Numbered from the stretch's first letter, positions 28,193-38,201 are shown. The stretch is 64,000 nt of DNA from Marivivens niveibacter (GCF_002150005.2 NZ_MSPP01000002.1:1-64000), one strand, 5' to 3'. Notes: generated by a model from the letters alone, not told the origin. Numbers and translations: made by a program.

Positions 28193-28621
28193 TTATTCTT
28201 CGGCGTCTGCCAGAGCTTCTTCAGCTTCCAGACGTGCGCGGTCTGCTGCGCCTTTTGCGTCAACATCGCGGTCAACCAGTTCGATGATCGCCATTGGCGC
28301 CATGTCACCGTAACGGAAGCCAGCTTTCAGAACGCGAGTGTAACCACCCTGACGTTCTGCGTAGCGTGGGCCAAGCACTTCGAACAGTTTCGCAACGTGC
28401 TGGTCTTGCTTCAGCTGAGCAACTGCCTGACGACGTGCGTGCAGGTCACCACGTTTGCCCAAAGTGATCAGCTTGTCCATGACGCGCTTCAGTTCTTTTG
28501 CTTTAGGCAAGGTGGTTTTGATTTGTTCGTGTTCGATCAACGAACCAGCCATGTTAGCAAACAGGGCCTTACGGTGTTCGTGAGTACGATTCAGACGGCG
28601 GTATCCGCGAGCGTGACGCAT
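28193..28621 (-). CDS. rplQ: 50S ribosomal protein L17
   Basis: This 142-residue large-subunit protein starts [19 protein letters not shown], the near-invariant L17 opening. The remaining core ([27 protein letters not shown]) is standard, and a short acidic tail rich in alanine and glutamate ends the protein. It is the last gene of the alpha operon after rpoA, separated by 120 bases that hold a hairpin at 28707-28728. Transcription ends at the hairpin starting at 28142. Confidence 0.98.
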   Translation of the reverse strand: MRHARGYRRLNRTHEHRKALFANMAGSLIEHEQIKTTLPKAKELKRVMDKLITLGKRGDLHARRQAVAQLKQDQHVAKLFEVLGPRYAERQGGYTRVLKAGFRYGDMAPMAIIELVDRDVDAKGAADRARLEAEEALADAEE

Positions 28622-28706
28622 TTTAATTCTCCTAGCGTTTTATGCTTTGTCCGGTGGCCTATGCGTGTTGGCCACTCTCCTTGGGGCGGGATTGCCCGAG
28701 TAGTAA

Positions 28707-28728
28707 CGGGGCGGTATTGCCCGCCCCG
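28707..28728 (-). other. Hairpin between rpoA and rplQ
   Basis: CGGGGCGG and CCGCCCCG form an eight-pair stem with a six-base loop in the 120-base rpoA-rplQ gap. It has no T tract, so RNA processing or stabilisation is more likely than termination. Confidence 0.55.
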
Positions 28729-28741
28729 TCGTACGAAAACC

Positions 28742-29758
28742 TTAGAACTGGTCTTCGAATTTCTTTGCCAGATCTTCGATGTTGTCTGGTGGCCAGTCCT
28801 CGACATCCATGCCAAGGTGCAGCCCCATGCCGGACAGCACTTCTTTGATCTCGTTCAGCGACTTGCGGCCAAAGTTTGGCGTACGCAGCATCTCTGCTTC
28901 GGTTTTCTGGATCAGATCGCCGATGTAAACGATGTTGTCGTTCTTCAGGCAGTTTGCCGAACGTACGGACAATTCCAGTTCGTCCACTTTCTTCAACAGA
29001 AGTGGGTTGAACTCTAGACCATCGTCGTCAGCACCAGCCGAAGCTGCTTCTGGCTCGTCGAAGTTGACGAAGATCGACAGCTGATCCTGCAGGATGCGTG
29101 CAGCGTATGCAACAGCGTCCTCAGGGGTAATCGAACCGTCGGTTTCGACTTTCATGGTCAGTTTGTCGTAGTCCAGAACCTGACCTTCACGGGTCGGCTG
29201 TACGTCGTACGACACTTTCTTGACCGGCGAATAGATCGCATCGATCGAGATCAGGCCGATTGGCGCATCTTCTGGTTTGTTTTTGTCTGCCGAGACATAG
29301 CCCTTACCGGTGTTAACGGTCAGTTCCATGTACAGATCAGCGCCATCATCCAGGTGACAGATCACGTGATCTTTGTTCAGCACTTCGATGCCAGCCGATT
29401 CCGAGATGTCACCAGCGGTAACAACACCAGGGCCTTTGGCCTGAACCGAAAGACGCTTTGGACCTTCGACTTCCATGCGGATGGCAACGCCTTTGAGGTT
29501 CAGAACGATGTCGGTGACATCTTCGCGAACGCCAGAGACGGACGAGAATTCGTGCAGGACGTTGTCAATGTGAACAGCGGTAATTGCTGCACCTTGCAAC
29601 GACGACAGCAGAATGCGGCGCAGAGCGTTACCCAGAGTCAGGCCAAAGCCACGCTCCAGAGGTTCTGCGACGACAGTTGCCTGACGCTGTGGGTCAATGC
29701 CCGGTTTCACGTCAAGCTGGGTAGGCTTGATCAATTCGGCCCAGTTCTTGTGGATCAT
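28742..29758 (-). CDS. rpoA: DNA-directed RNA polymerase subunit alpha
   Basis: This 338-residue subunit nucleates RNA polymerase assembly. The N-terminal dimerisation domain contains [23 protein letters not shown]. After a flexible acidic linker, the C-terminal domain carries the [15 protein letters not shown] and [10 protein letters not shown] helices that contact UP elements and activators. The ATG at 29758 has GGAGGG upstream; an in-frame opening at 29770 would add four residues. It is preceded by a strong hairpin after rpsK. Confidence 0.98.
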   Translation of the reverse strand: MIHKNWAELIKPTQLDVKPGIDPQRQATVVAEPLERGFGLTLGNALRRILLSSLQGAAITAVHIDNVLHEFSSVSGVREDVTDIVLNLKGVAIRMEVEGPKRLSVQAKGPGVVTAGDISESAGIEVLNKDHVICHLDDGADLYMELTVNTGKGYVSADKNKPEDAPIGLISIDAIYSPVKKVSYDVQPTREGQVLDYDKLTMKVETDGSITPEDAVAYAARILQDQLSIFVNFDEPEAASAGADDDGLEFNPLLLKKVDELELSVRSANCLKNDNIVYIGDLIQKTEAEMLRTPNFGRKSLNEIKEVLSGMGLHLGMDVEDWPPDNIEDLAKKFEDQF

Positions 29759-29825
29759 GCGTCCCTCCATACTTGTCTGCCTTCCATGTCCAAAAAGGCA
29801 AACGCCCGAGGTTTCAAATGACGGA

Positions 29826-29855
29826 CTGGGGCCGTGGAAAAAACCACAGCCCCAG
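29826..29855 (-). other. Hairpin between rpsK and rpoA
   Basis: CTGGGGC-GTGG pairs with CCAC-GCCCCAG around a six-base AT loop, giving about 12 pairs with one mismatch. It lies 14 bases after rpsK inside an operon. It may cause partial termination or set the ratio of ribosomal protein to polymerase. Confidence 0.65.
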
Positions 29856-29869
29856 CGGGAAAATCTTGA

Positions 29870-30262
29870 TTATACGCGGCGGCGCTTTGGTGGGCGGCAG
29901 CCGTTGTGTGCCAGAGGGGTCACATCACGGATCGAGGTGATGTTGAAACCTGCAGCAGCCAGAGCGCGCAGAGCCGATTCACGACCCGAACCTGGGCCCT
30001 GTACTTCGACTTCTAGCGTCTTAACACCGTGTTCCTGCGCTTTTTTGCCTGCGTCTTCTGCAGCCATCTGAGCAGCGTATGGGGTCGATTTACGCGAACC
30101 GCGGAAACCCATGGTGCCAGCGGACGACCAAGAAATCGCGTTGCCCTGTACGTCAGAGATCAGGATTTTGGTGTTGTTGAAGGTGGAGTTTACGTGAGCA
30201 ACGCCAGATGCGATGTTCTTGGAAACTTTTTTCTTACCACCACGACGGGTATCACGAGCCAT
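29870..30262 (-). CDS. rpsK: 30S ribosomal protein S11
   Basis: This 130-residue small-subunit platform protein shows the S11 core: [16 protein letters not shown], then [19 protein letters not shown], and the basic C-terminus [11 protein letters not shown] that touches 16S rRNA near the decoding region. It follows rpsM by 15 bases and precedes rpoA in the usual alpha-operon order. The usual rpsD of the gammaproteobacterial operon is absent, which is normal for alphaproteobacteria. Confidence 0.98.
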   Translation of the reverse strand: MARDTRRGGKKKVSKNIASGVAHVNSTFNNTKILISDVQGNAISWSSAGTMGFRGSRKSTPYAAQMAAEDAGKKAQEHGVKTLEVEVQGPGSGRESALRALAAAGFNITSIRDVTPLAHNGCRPPKRRRV

Positions 30263-30277
30263 TGTCTATGCCCTCCC

Positions 30278-30646
30278 TTACTTCTTCTTACCAGCGATGG
30301 CCTTTGCAGGGCCTTTGCGGGTACGAGCGTTGGTGTGAGTACGCTGACCGCGTACAGGAAGGTTACGACGGTGGCGCAGACCACGGTAGCAGCCCAGATC
30401 CATCAGACGTTTGATGTTCATCTGGGTCTCGCGGCGCAGGTCACCTTCGACGGTGATGTTCGCGTCGATGTATTCACGAATCGCCAAGACTTCTGCGTCC
30501 GACAGTTCGTTTACACGGCGAGTAAGATCGATGTTGTTTGCTTCGCAAACCTGCTGTGCAGTGTGCGAACCAATACCGGTAATGTATGTAAGTGCGATAA
30601 CAACCCGCTTACCAGTCGGGAGGTTTACGCCGGCGATACGTGCCAC
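30278..30646 (-). CDS. rpsM: 30S ribosomal protein S13
   Basis: This 122-residue protein of the small-subunit head contacts 5S-associated L5 across the intersubunit bridge. The start [10 protein letters not shown], the helix-two-turn-helix YITGIGSH and the basic tail [18 protein letters not shown] are diagnostic. A candidate promoter and an upstream terminator lie in the 245-base gap before it, so the rpsM-rpsK-rpoA-rplQ set may be transcribed separately from secY-adk. Confidence 0.98.
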   Translation of the reverse strand: MARIAGVNLPTGKRVVIALTYITGIGSHTAQQVCEANNIDLTRRVNELSDAEVLAIREYIDANITVEGDLRRETQMNIKRLMDLGCYRGLRHRRNLPVRGQRTHTNARTRKGPAKAIAGKKK

Positions 30647-30798
30647 GATAGCGTTCCTTTCGTTGCGGTTCCGTAATACCGGAACCTTTTTTCACAACGG
30701 AGGCCCGAAGGCAGAAACCAGCGGGCCGCGTTAATGAGGTGATCGTGATGTCTGGGAGCGACCCATAACCACGGATGATTCCCCAACAGGGATGGGGC

Positions 30799-30827
30799 TG
30801 TGTATTGGCGGTTTTCCGAATGGTCAA
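30799..30827 (-). promoter_or_regulatory. Putative promoter of the rpsM-rpsK-rpoA-rplQ operon
   Basis: On the minus strand TTGACC (30822-30827) is followed after 17 bases by TACACA (30799-30804). It lies just downstream of the adk terminator hairpin and about 150 bases upstream of rpsM. Confidence 0.55.
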
Positions 30828-30841
30828 CCCCCAGAACGATA

Positions 30842-30869
30842 AAGGCCCGCGTTTGATGTCGCGGGCCTT
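30842..30869 (-). terminator. Hairpin terminator after adk
   Basis: AAGGCCCGCG pairs perfectly with CGCGGGCCTT around an eight-base loop, 22 bases after the adk stop. The following T tract on the minus strand is short, so termination may be partial. Confidence 0.75.
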
Positions 30870-30891
30870 ACCGTAATGCCCATTCAGGCGA

Positions 30892-31467
30892 TTAGCCCAA
30901 TATGTCTGCGATGCTTTTTGCAACGTCATCCATAGATGCCAAACCATCCACAGATTTCAGTTCGCCTTTGGCATGGTAGTAGCCGATCAGCGGGCTGGTC
31001 TGTTTATAGTAGGCAGTCAGACGCACGCGCAGCGCGTCCTCGTTGTCGTCAGCGCGTACTGGCTGACCAGCAGCAGCAGCTTCGGCTGCGCGACCAACAA
31101 TACGGCCCACCAGAACTTCGTCATCGACTTGTAGTTCGATAACGGCGTCCAGCGTTTGGTTCATTTCTGCTAGCAGTTCACCCAAGGCATCTGCCTGAGC
31201 CAAAGTACGTGGGAAGCCATCAAAGATGAATCCACCCTCTGCGCCTTGCTCCAGCTTTTCGCGGATCAGACCGATAACGATCTCGTCCGTGACAAGGTTG
31301 CCTGCGTCCATGACGGCTGCAACCTTTTTGCCCATCTCGGTGCCGCTTGTGCGTGCTTCGCGCAGCATGTCACCAGTGGACAGCTGCACCATGTTTCTCT
31401 CCTCCACAAGCCGTTTGGCCTGCGTTCCCTTACCCGCACCTGGCGGTCCAAGCAGAATAATATTCAT
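30892..31467 (-). CDS. adk: Adenylate kinase, short form
   Basis: This 191-residue enzyme interconverts ATP, AMP and ADP. The P-loop GPPGAGKGT is at residues 7-15, and [12 protein letters not shown] and [13 protein letters not shown] are standard. It lacks the extended LID of the long 214-217-residue form; the LID region is the compact [17 protein letters not shown] stretch. The ATG overlaps the secY stop in an ATGA arrangement, so it is translationally coupled. This secY-adk pairing is common to many bacteria. Confidence 0.96.
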   Translation of the reverse strand: MNIILLGPPGAGKGTQAKRLVEERNMVQLSTGDMLREARTSGTEMGKKVAAVMDAGNLVTDEIVIGLIREKLEQGAEGGFIFDGFPRTLAQADALGELLAEMNQTLDAVIELQVDDEVLVGRIVGRAAEAAAAGQPVRADDNEDALRVRLTAYYKQTSPLIGYYHAKGELKSVDGLASMDDVAKSIADILG

Positions 31468-32825
31468 CGACGAGCCGGTCCCCTATTCCGTTTCTTTGCA
31501 CCACGTTTACCACGCAGTTGCGATTTTTCGATGAGTCCTTCGTATTGGTGCGCAAGCAAATGCGATTGGATCTGCTGGATGGTGTCCATCCCCACCGACA
31601 CGATGATCAACACCGATGTGCCGCCAAAATAGAAAGTGAAGCCGGAAAAGCTACGAATAATCTCTGGCATGAGACAAACTAGCGCAAGGTAACCCGAACC
31701 CAGAACCAACACGCGGGTGACCACGTAGTCCAGATATTCGGCGGTACGTTTGCCCGGACGGATGCCAGGAACGAAACCATTCTGGTTCTTCAGGTTTTCA
31801 GCAACGTCTTCGGTCTTGAACGCAACTTCTTTGGTGTAGAAGTAGGTGAAGAACACGATCATCGCTGTGAAGAACAGCAGGTACAGTGGCTGGCCTGGTC
31901 CAAAGTAAGCCAAGATCCAGCTAAGCGCCGCATTCGACGTTTGTTCGGTGAAGGTTGCGATTGTGGTCGGCAAAAGCAGCAAAGCCGAGGCAAAAATCGC
32001 AGGAATCACACCAGCTGGGTTCACTTTGATAGGCAGGTGCGACGACCCACCGTCGTACACTTTCATGCCGCGCTGTTGGCGCGGGTACTGAATGTGGATC
32101 TTACGTAGCGAACGCTCCATGAATACAACGAATGCCAGAACCGCAGCCAGCATTACAGCAACGCCAACAACCAGCATCCAGTTCGATGTCTGCTGTGCAG
32201 TCGTCAGGAATTGCGCAGCGGCAGCAGGCAGTTCTGCGACGATACCGACAAAGATAATCAGCGAAATACCGTTGCCAATACCGCGGCTGGTGATCTGTTC
32301 ACCCAACCACAGCAGGAACATGGTGCCACCCAGAATGGTGATCATGGTCGAGATACGGAAGAACAGACCCGGATCATGTGCCATATCGCCCGATTCCAGC
32401 GATACAGCCAGACCGTAGGCTTGGAACAGCGCCAGAACAACGGTGCCATAACGGGTGTATTGCGTCAGTTTCTGACGGCCTTTTTCGCCTTCTTTTTTCA
32501 GCTGTTTCCAAGGTTCGTACATCGAACCCATCAGCTGAACGATAATCGAAGCCGAAATATAAGGCATGATACCTAAGGCAAAGATGCCCATACGGCTAAG
32601 CGCGCCGCCAGTGAACATCGCCAGCATGCCACCGATACCGGTGTTCTGGGATGCAAAGAAATTCGATAGCGCTTCGACGTCGATACCTGGAACTGGGATA
32701 TAGGTACCCAGACGGTAAACAATCAAAAGCCCGATGGTGTAGAAAATGCGCTGGCGTAGCTCTTTGGCCTTCCCGATGGTCGACCAGTTGAGGTTTGCCG
32801 CCATTTGCTCTGCTGCTGAAGCCAT
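31464..32825 (-). CDS. secY: Preprotein translocase subunit SecY
   Basis: This 453-residue ten-helix membrane protein is the channel of the SecYEG translocon. The start region [32 protein letters not shown] leads into helix 1. Cytoplasmic loops contain the family stretches [21 protein letters not shown] and [23 protein letters not shown], which contact SecA and the ribosome. It follows rplO at the end of the spc operon with a 105-base gap and overlaps adk by four bases. Confidence 0.97.
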   Translation of the reverse strand: MASAAEQMAANLNWSTIGKAKELRQRIFYTIGLLIVYRLGTYIPVPGIDVEALSNFFASQNTGIGGMLAMFTGGALSRMGIFALGIMPYISASIIVQLMGSMYEPWKQLKKEGEKGRQKLTQYTRYGTVVLALFQAYGLAVSLESGDMAHDPGLFFRISTMITILGGTMFLLWLGEQITSRGIGNGISLIIFVGIVAELPAAAAQFLTTAQQTSNWMLVVGVAVMLAAVLAFVVFMERSLRKIHIQYPRQQRGMKVYDGGSSHLPIKVNPAGVIPAIFASALLLLPTTIATFTEQTSNAALSWILAYFGPGQPLYLLFFTAMIVFFTYFYTKEVAFKTEDVAENLKNQNGFVPGIRPGKRTAEYLDYVVTRVLVLGSGYLALVCLMPEIIRSFSGFTFYFGGTSVLIIVSVGMDTIQQIQSHLLAHQYEGLIEKSQLRGKRGAKKRNRGPARR

Positions 32826-32930
32826 TTTGCGGTGTCTCTTTTAACGAATAACGCCGCCCTTCGGTGTCCCGAACGGCGGCGTAAGGAAATCAATTGGATA
32901 AGTAAGGGGCCAAAGGCCCGCTCACAACCC

Positions 32931-33395
32931 TTATTCCGCCGCAGCTGCGACGTTCAGTTTGCCGCCAGCTTTCTCAACTGCTTCGACAGCGCCTTTGGAA
33001 GCGCCGGTAACAGTGATGGTTACTGCTGCAGTCAGTTCGCCTTTGGCCAGAACGCGGATACCGTCCAGTTTGCGGCGGATAACACCCGATTCGACCAAAG
33101 TGTCTTCGGTGATGTTCGCTGCGTCCAGTTTGCCCAGATCGATGAACTTCTGGATCAGGCCAAGGTTGATGATCGCGTATTCTTTGGCGTTTGGTTTGTT
33201 GAAACCGCGCTTAGGAAGACGCTGATACAATGGCATCTGACCGCCTTCGTAGCCTTTGATCGCTACACCCGAGCGGGATTTCTGACCTTTGATACCACGG
33301 CCACCCATTTTACCTTTGCCGGAACCTGGACCACGGCCAACACGCATGCGTTTTTTGGCTGCACCTGGGTTATCGCGAAGTTCGTTCAGTTTCAT
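32931..33395 (-). CDS. rplO: 50S ribosomal protein L15
   Basis: This 154-residue large-subunit protein opens [12 protein letters not shown] and has the glycine-rich [24 protein letters not shown] tail that enters rRNA. The ATG at 33395 has an AGGAGA site; longer open sequence to 33446 is upstream leader. It normally follows rpmD directly, but here a DUF1127 gene with its own terminator separates them. A promoter with a TATACG -10 lies upstream. Confidence 0.97.
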   Translation of the reverse strand: MKLNELRDNPGAAKKRMRVGRGPGSGKGKMGGRGIKGQKSRSGVAIKGYEGGQMPLYQRLPKRGFNKPNAKEYAIINLGLIQKFIDLGKLDAANITEDTLVESGVIRRKLDGIRVLAKGELTAAVTITVTGASKGAVEAVEKAGGKLNVAAAAE

Positions 33396-33488
33396 GTCGC
33401 TTCTCCTTGCCGGAACTGACCCCCAAGCGACCGGTGGGCCAAACACGGCGTGTTAAATGATTCTTGACCCACTGCGGGCCACTGGGCG

Positions 33489-33517
33489 CGTATAGTCCCC
33501 CGCCCCAATGAATGCAA
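33489..33517 (-). promoter_or_regulatory. Putative promoter of rplO-secY-adk
   Basis: On the minus strand TTGCAT (33512-33517), a 17-base spacer and TATACG (33489-33494) lie between the DUF1127 terminator and rplO. The same -10 hexamer is found upstream of rpsL and rpmC. Confidence 0.6.
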
Positions 33518-33538
33518 GCAATAGCTACAAACACAAAA

Positions 33539-33558
33539 GCCCCAGCAAACGCCAGGGC
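33539..33558 (-). terminator. Terminator after the DUF1127 gene
   Basis: GCCCCAGC pairs with GCCAGGGC (two G-U pairs) around a four-base loop, with a T-rich tail on the minus strand, 25 bases after the DUF1127 stop. Confidence 0.7.
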
Positions 33559-33582
33559 CTTGTCAGGTCTTTTGGGCTGCGA

Positions 33583-33798
33583 TTACGCTTGCAGCGACGC
33601 TTCACGAGCAACTGCAGTGATCATCGAACGTGCGATACCGATGTCTGCCAGTTCACGATCGGTCATGCTGTTCAGTTCGGTTACGCATTCTACGTATTTT
33701 GCGCGACGCGCACGTGCATCAGCGATCGATGCGAAGGTGTTGCGAACTGCTGCACCAAAGTTGAAAGCGCGGACGGTGTTGGTGGTCATGGTTGCCAT
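33583..33798 (-). CDS. DUF1127 small basic protein
   Basis: This 71-residue protein has the YjiS-like DUF1127 motif ELNSMTDRELADIGIARSMI at residues 41-60. Short proteins of this class are common in alphaproteobacteria, where some influence RNA turnover and small-RNA-linked phosphate and carbon responses. The function here is unproven. It splits rpmD from rplO, and has its own candidate promoter (33872-33900) and terminator, so it looks like an autonomous unit. The ribosome site is AAAGGA. Confidence 0.88.
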   Translation of the reverse strand: MATMTTNTVRAFNFGAAVRNTFASIADARARRAKYVECVTELNSMTDRELADIGIARSMITAVAREASLQA

Positions 33799-33871
33799 GG
33801 TGTGTATTCCTTTTGCGATGTGAGGCCGAGTTGCCTCAGCAGGAGTTGTTCTAATTCCTCTTCCTGATCCC

Positions 33872-33900
33872 TATTTAGGCCCAAAAGATTGCGCTAACAA
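33872..33900 (-). promoter_or_regulatory. Putative promoter of the DUF1127 gene
   Basis: On the minus strand TTGTTA (33895-33900) and TAAATA (33872-33877) are separated by 17 bases, about 75 bases upstream of the DUF1127 start. A short palindrome, ATGCA-N5-TGCAT (33923-33937), lies 22 bases further upstream and could bind a regulator. Confidence 0.5.
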
Positions 33901-33984
33901 TTTCCAGTTTTATCTGCCCGATATGCATTTTCTGCATAACGCTGCGCCGCAGCAAAAACGCGAATCTGCACCCACTCCAAACGT

Positions 33985-34014
33985 AAAAAGGCCCCACCAA
34001 ATGGCAGGGCCTTT
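33985..34014 (-). terminator. Terminator after rpmD
   Basis: AAAGGCCC and GGGCCTTT form an eight-pair stem that continues with a weaker inner part, followed by a T run on the minus strand. It lies 22 bases after the rpmD stop and separates the spc block from the DUF1127 gene. Confidence 0.82.
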
Positions 34015-34036
34015 CTAATTCATATGCTTTGGCGAA

Positions 34037-34225
34037 TTAGCCGCGCTCTTCGATGATCTCAACGAGGTGCGGGATGCTTTCGACCATGCCACGTACCGAA
34101 GGAGTATCTTCCAGTTCGCGGGTTTTGTGCATTTTGTTCAGGCCCAGGCCAACCAGCGTTGCGCGCTGTTTAGCAGGACGACGGATCGGGGAACCGATCT
34201 GTTTGACCACGATGGTTTTTGCCAT
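34037..34225 (-). CDS. rpmD: 50S ribosomal protein L30
   Basis: This 62-residue large-subunit protein shows the L30 pattern [37 protein letters not shown], with the C-terminal DTPSVRGMV segment, and is the usual short bacterial length. It starts 12 bases after rpsE and is followed by a strong terminator, which is unusual because rplO normally comes next in the same transcript. Confidence 0.97.
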   Translation of the reverse strand: MAKTIVVKQIGSPIRRPAKQRATLVGLGLNKMHKTRELEDTPSVRGMVESIPHLVEIIEERG

Positions 34226-34237
34226 TGTACAGTCTCC

Positions 34238-34795
34238 TTACGCTTCAGCTTCGGCTGCTTGTTCATCCTTACGCAGGATGTCAGCAACTTTTTTGCCGCG
34301 ACGTGCTGCAACCGAACGAGGCGAGCCTTCTTTTTTCAGGCCGTCCAGGGTTGCGCGGATCATGTTGTATGGGTTCTGCGAACCGATCGATTTCGAAACA
34401 ACGTCTTTAACGCCCAACATTTCGAAAACAGCACGCATAGGACCACCAGCAATGATACCAGTACCTTCAGGTGCGGTGCGCATGACCACTTTACCAGCGC
34501 CGTGACGGCCCTCGATATCGTGGTGCAGGGTACGACCGTCACGCAGAGGAACGCGGATCATTTGGCGTTTGGCTTGTTCGGTTGCTTTACGGATCGCCTC
34601 AGGGACTTCCTTAGCTTTACCTTTACCAAAGCCTACGCGGCCTTTCTGGTCACCGACAACTACCAGAGCAGCAAAGCCAAAACGCTTACCACCCTTAACA
34701 GTTTTCGAAACACGGTTGATCGCTACAAGACGATCGGCGAATTCCGGAGCTTCGTCGCGTTCGCGGCGATCCCGGCGCTTTTCACGTTCTGCCAT
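34238..34795 (-). CDS. rpsE: 30S ribosomal protein S5
   Basis: This 185-residue small-subunit protein is involved in decoding accuracy. A basic N-terminal tail ([19 protein letters not shown]) precedes the double-stranded RNA-binding fold with [19 protein letters not shown] and [15 protein letters not shown]. The C-terminal part carries [16 protein letters not shown]. It is standard for alphaproteobacteria in length and follows rplR by 12 bases. Confidence 0.97.
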   Translation of the reverse strand: MAEREKRRDRRERDEAPEFADRLVAINRVSKTVKGGKRFGFAALVVVGDQKGRVGFGKGKAKEVPEAIRKATEQAKRQMIRVPLRDGRTLHHDIEGRHGAGKVVMRTAPEGTGIIAGGPMRAVFEMLGVKDVVSKSIGSQNPYNMIRATLDGLKKEGSPRSVAARRGKKVADILRKDEQAAEAEA

Positions 34796-34807
34796 TCTCT
34801 CGTCTCC

Positions 34808-35167
34808 TTAGATCTTCAGGCCAGCTTCACGCGCAGCGTCGGCCAGAGCCTTCACTTTGCCGTGGAACAAGAAACCACCGCGGTCGAAGTAAGCTTCGGA
34901 TACGCCAGCTGCTTTCGCGCGCTCTGCGATAACCTGACCAACTTTGGTTGCGGCTTCGATGTTGTTCTTTCCGACGAAGCCCAGATCCTTTTCCAAGGTC
35001 GAAGCCGCAGCCAGGGTGGTGCCCTGGATGTCGTCGATCAGCTGGACGCTGATGTTTTTGCTCGAACGATGAACCGACAGACGTACGCGGCCAGCGTTCA
35101 CTTTGCGAAGTTTGTTCCGGACGCGCAGGCGGCGCTTTAGGAACAGTTCCCGTTTGCTTTTTGCCAT
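34808..35167 (-). CDS. rplR: 50S ribosomal protein L18
   Basis: This 119-residue protein binds 5S rRNA with L5 and L25. The N-terminus [19 protein letters not shown] is strongly basic, and [18 protein letters not shown] and the C-terminal [24 protein letters not shown] are family-specific. The gene sits between rplF and rpsE with short spacers (11 and 12 bases). Confidence 0.97.
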   Translation of the reverse strand: MAKSKRELFLKRRLRVRNKLRKVNAGRVRLSVHRSSKNISVQLIDDIQGTTLAAASTLEKDLGFVGKNNIEAATKVGQVIAERAKAAGVSEAYFDRGGFLFHGKVKALADAAREAGLKI

Positions 35168-35178
35168 TTTCGCTATCC

Positions 35179-35712
35179 TTACTTCTTCTTACCTTCTTTG
35201 CGGAAGATGTACTCACCCTTGTAGCGAATACCTTTGCCTTTGTACGGCTCAGGCTTACGCCATTCACGGATGTTAGCAGCAACTTGGCCAACCAACTGTT
35301 GGTCAGTGCCTTCCACAACGATTTCGGTTTGCTTCGGAGCGGTGACGGTAACGCCAGCCGGTACTTCGAAGTCAACGTCATGCGAGTAACCCAGAGCAAG
35401 CTTCAGGGTGTTGCCCTGCATGTTTGCGCGGTAACCCACACCGGTGATTTCCAGCTCTTTTTTGAAGCCTTCGGTCACACCGATTACTAGGTTTTCTACC
35501 ATCGAACGGGACATGCCCCACTGTTGGCGAGCGCGCTTCGAAGTGCCGCGAGGGGTCACTTTTACAGCGTTTTCTTCAACAGCAATGGTCACGTCGTCGG
35601 TCGCGGTGAAGGAACGAGCGCCTTTAGGGCCCTTAACTTCGATGGTCTGACCCGACACAGTGGCAGTAACGCCGCTGGGCAGCTCGACCGGTTTTTTACC
35701 AATACGAGACAT
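35179..35712 (-). CDS. rplF: 50S ribosomal protein L6
   Basis: This 177-residue large-subunit protein has two similar alpha/beta domains near the GTPase centre. The start [15 protein letters not shown] is canonical, and the C-terminal [25 protein letters not shown] contacts the sarcin-ricin region. The ATG at 35712 is chosen because the longer open stretch to 35757 runs through the rpsH stop. It starts 10 bases after rpsH. Confidence 0.97.
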   Translation of the reverse strand: MSRIGKKPVELPSGVTATVSGQTIEVKGPKGARSFTATDDVTIAVEENAVKVTPRGTSKRARQQWGMSRSMVENLVIGVTEGFKKELEITGVGYRANMQGNTLKLALGYSHDVDFEVPAGVTVTAPKQTEIVVEGTDQQLVGQVAANIREWRKPEPYKGKGIRYKGEYIFRKEGKKK

Positions 35713-35722
35713 CAGACCCTCC

Positions 35723-36115
35723 TTAGAAGACGGTGCAAAGCACTTCGCCGCCAACATTCTGGCTGCGAGCGTTTGCGTCCGACATCACACCCTTAGGTGT
35801 GGAGACAATCGACACACCCAGGCCCTGACGGACCGAAGGGATGTCCTGAACACCCATGTATACGCGACGACCAGGTTTCGAAACCCGCTTCAGTTCGCGA
35901 ATGACAGGAGTGCCTTCGTAGTATTTCAGTTCGATTTCGATGGTTGGGTGACCACGTTCATCCGAGCCTTTTTCATAGCCACGGATGTAACCTTCGTCAG
36001 CCAGTACATCTAGAACCCACGCGCGCAGCTTGGATGCTGGGGTCGACACGGTCGACTTACCACGCATTTGAGCGTTGCGGATACGGGTCAGCATATCACC
36101 AATAGGATCATTCAT
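35723..36115 (-). CDS. rpsH: 30S ribosomal protein S8
   Basis: This 130-residue protein is central to 16S rRNA assembly and, in E. coli, represses its own spc operon by binding the rplE start region. The opening [17 protein letters not shown] and the C-terminal [20 protein letters not shown] are diagnostic. Whether the same feedback operates here is not shown. It lies between rpsN and rplF with spacers of 13 and 10 bases. Confidence 0.97.
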   Translation of the reverse strand: MNDPIGDMLTRIRNAQMRGKSTVSTPASKLRAWVLDVLADEGYIRGYEKGSDERGHPTIEIELKYYEGTPVIRELKRVSKPGRRVYMGVQDIPSVRQGLGVSIVSTPKGVMSDANARSQNVGGEVLCTVF

Positions 36116-36128
36116 TATCTAACCCTCC

Positions 36129-36434
36129 TTACCAGCTGGACTTAACCAGACCAGGAATCTCACCGTTCGAACCTAGTTCGCGCAGTGCGATACGGCTTAC
36201 CTTTAGCTTACGGTAGTAAGCGTGAGGACGGCCGGTCAGCTGGCAGCGGTTGTGAAGACGAGTGGGCGAGCTGTTGCGTGGCAGTTCAGCCAGCTTCAGG
36301 CGAGCCTTGAAGCGCTCTTCCATCGATTTCGATTCGTCGTTCGCGATTTCTTTCAGCTCAGCGCGTTTCGCAGCGTATTTCGCTACCAGACGCTCACGCT
36401 TTTTCTCGCGTTCGATCATGGATTTTTTAGCCAT
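36129..36434 (-). CDS. rpsN: 30S ribosomal protein S14
   Basis: This is the 101-residue long, zinc-free form of S14. The start [17 protein letters not shown] and the C-terminal [32 protein letters not shown] are typical, and the CxxC zinc knuckles of the short form are absent. It is in its normal place between rplE and rpsH. Confidence 0.97.
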   Translation of the reverse strand: MAKKSMIEREKKRERLVAKYAAKRAELKEIANDESKSMEERFKARLKLAELPRNSSPTRLHNRCQLTGRPHAYYRKLKVSRIALRELGSNGEIPGLVKSSW

Positions 36435-36453
36435 AATTCTCTCTCTCCCGCGC

Positions 36454-37017
36454 TTAGCTGTTGAAAGGCATGTTGAAGTGCTTCAACAGCGCTTTTGCTT
36501 CAGCGTCGGTGTTAGCGGTGGTCGCGATGACGATGTCCATACCCCAAACTTCATCAACTTTATCAAAGTTGATTTCTGGGAATACGATGTGTTCCTTCAG
36601 ACCGGTGGCGTAGTTGCCACGACCATCAAACGAAGTGCCAGGAACGCCGCGGAAGTCGCGGATACGAGGCATTGCGATGGTGATCAGACGATCCAGGAAT
36701 TCGTACATGCGGTCGCCACGAAGAGTGACTTTTGCGCCCATTGGCATGTCTTCACGAACGCGGAAACCAGCGATGGATTTCTTTGCTTTCGTGGTGACAG
36801 CTTTTTGGCCTGCAATCGCAGTCAGATCCTCAACTGCGGATTTTGCTTTCTTGCTGTCACGGACAGCTTCAGCACCACAGCCGATGTTCAGAACGATTTT
36901 ATCCAGACGAGGGATCTGCATGTCGTTTTTGTATCCGAACTCTTCCTTCATGGCAGCGCGGATAGTCGACTTGTACAGGTCCTTCAGACGCGGGGAGTAG
37001 TTTGCAGTATCCAACAT
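36454..37017 (-). CDS. rplE: 50S ribosomal protein L5
   Basis: This 187-residue protein binds 5S rRNA and forms the bridge to S13. The family segments [18 protein letters not shown], the conserved [23 protein letters not shown] and [17 protein letters not shown] are present. Its ATG shares one base with the rplX stop (TAATG), so the two are likely translationally coupled. Confidence 0.97.
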   Translation of the reverse strand: MLDTANYSPRLKDLYKSTIRAAMKEEFGYKNDMQIPRLDKIVLNIGCGAEAVRDSKKAKSAVEDLTAIAGQKAVTTKAKKSIAGFRVREDMPMGAKVTLRGDRMYEFLDRLITIAMPRIRDFRGVPGTSFDGRGNYATGLKEHIVFPEINFDKVDEVWGMDIVIATTANTDAEAKALLKHFNMPFNS

Positions 37018-37322
37018 TAGATTGCGTCCCCTGTGGTTTTTGCAAAACGCACTTTTTTGCCGTCTTCCTCACGGAAGCCAACGCGCGATGCTTTGCCGTT
37101 TGCGTCTACGATCGCCAGGTTCGACAGCTGGATTGGCATTGCCTTTGGCAGGCGGCCACCTTGGCTGTTTTGGCTCTGGCGGGTGTGGCGGATAGCGACG
37201 TTCACGCCATCAACGATTGCTTTGCCAGCAGCAGGGTCAACCGAAGTGATTTCACCGGTTTTGCCTTTGTCTTTGCCAGCCAGCACGATGACGGTGTCAC
37301 CTTTACGGAGTTTCGCAGCCAT
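37017..37322 (-). CDS. rplX: 50S ribosomal protein L24
   Basis: This 101-residue assembly-initiator protein of the large subunit has an N-terminal KOW motif ([20 protein letters not shown]) and the downstream [17 protein letters not shown] loop. It overlaps rplN and rplE by one base each (TAATG junctions), so it is embedded in a tightly coupled rplN-rplX-rplE block. Confidence 0.97.
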   Translation of the reverse strand: MAAKLRKGDTVIVLAGKDKGKTGEITSVDPAAGKAIVDGVNVAIRHTRQSQNSQGGRLPKAMPIQLSNLAIVDANGKASRVGFREEDGKKVRFAKTTGDAI

Positions 37323-37690
37323 TACAGCACCTCCGGAGCAAGCGAGATGATTTTCATGAAGTTCTTAGCGCGCAGTTCGCGAACCACTGGGCCAAAGATA
37401 CGAGTACCTACAGGCTCGCCGTTGTTATTCAGGATAACAGCAGCGTTGCGGTCAAAACGAATTGCGGTGCCGTCTTCACGACGTACTTCTTTAGCGGTGC
37501 GAACAACAACGGCCTTACGGACGTCGCCTTTTTTCACACGGCCGCGCGGAATGGCTTCTTTCACCGATACAACGATGATGTCACCTACCGACGCGTAACG
37601 ACGGTGCGAACCGCCGAGAACCTTGATGCACTGAACACGGCGAGCGCCAGAGTTATCAGCAACATCCAGGTTAGTCTGCATCTGGATCAT
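37322..37690 (-). CDS. rplN: 50S ribosomal protein L14
   Basis: This 122-residue protein opens [31 protein letters not shown], nearly invariant across bacteria. It lies at the factor-binding face of the 50S subunit. It begins the spc-type block after a 78-base gap from rpsQ, with a GGGAG ribosome site. I see no clear promoter in the gap, so it is probably read through from rpsQ. Confidence 0.98.
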   Translation of the reverse strand: MIQMQTNLDVADNSGARRVQCIKVLGGSHRRYASVGDIIVVSVKEAIPRGRVKKGDVRKAVVVRTAKEVRREDGTAIRFDRNAAVILNNNGEPVGTRIFGPVVRELRAKNFMKIISLAPEVL

Positions 37691-37768
37691 GGGTTACTCC
37701 CGACCTTTGGGGGGACTTGCAGTATCGTCCTGATCCCCAGGGTTTCGATTAAACTGGGAACACTACCA

Positions 37769-37999
37769 TTAGGCAGTGATCACTTCCCAGCGTTTGGTCT
37801 TCGACTTAGGTGCACATTCCTGAATGCGGACAGTGTCACCTACGTTGAATTGGTTTGCCTCGTCGTGAGCGCGATATTTTTTCGACTTACGAACGGTTTT
37901 TTGCAGCAGAGGGTGCTTGAAGCGACGCTCGACCAGTACGGTTACGGTTTGTTCGTTCTGGTTCGAGGTGACAACACCCTGAAGAATACGCTTAGGCAT
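37769..37999 (-). CDS. rpsQ: 30S ribosomal protein S17
   Basis: This 76-residue OB-fold protein is a primary 16S rRNA binder. The start [31 protein letters not shown] and the segment [23 protein letters not shown] are diagnostic. It lies four bases after rpmC. Confidence 0.97.
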   Translation of the reverse strand: MPKRILQGVVTSNQNEQTVTVLVERRFKHPLLQKTVRKSKKYRAHDEANQFNVGDTVRIQECAPKSKTKRWEVITA

Positions 38000-38003
38000 C
38001 TGA

Positions 38004-38201
38004 TTAGGCCTCCGAAGCAGCTTTTTCGTTTAGGATGGTCAAAACACGAGCAGCATCACGCTTTACAATGCGCATACGTGCAGTGTTTTCCAGCTGACCA
38101 GTTGCCTGCTGAAAGCGCAGGTTGAACTGCTCTTTTTTCAGGGCGGTCAGGTCTTCCCGAAGCTGTTCCGGGGTCTTCTCGCGAAGTTCGTTGGCGTTCA
38201 T
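38004..38201 (-). CDS. rpmC: 50S ribosomal protein L29
   Basis: This 65-residue two-helix protein sits at the peptide exit tunnel, near the site where trigger factor and SRP dock. The family pattern [31 protein letters not shown] and [18 protein letters not shown] is clear. The ATG at 38201 is preferred to an in-frame opening at 38222. It normally follows rplP directly; here a four-gene island separates them and a promoter upstream (38321-38349) restarts transcription. Confidence 0.96.
   Translation of the reverse strand: MNANELREKTPEQLREDLTALKKEQFNLRFQQATGQLENTARMRIVKRDAARVLTILNEKAASEA

Noticed and set aside
37691-37768. Promoter or leader in the rpsQ-rplN gap.
   Set aside because: No -35/-10 pair with 16-18 base spacing or convincing hairpin was found; readthrough is adequate.
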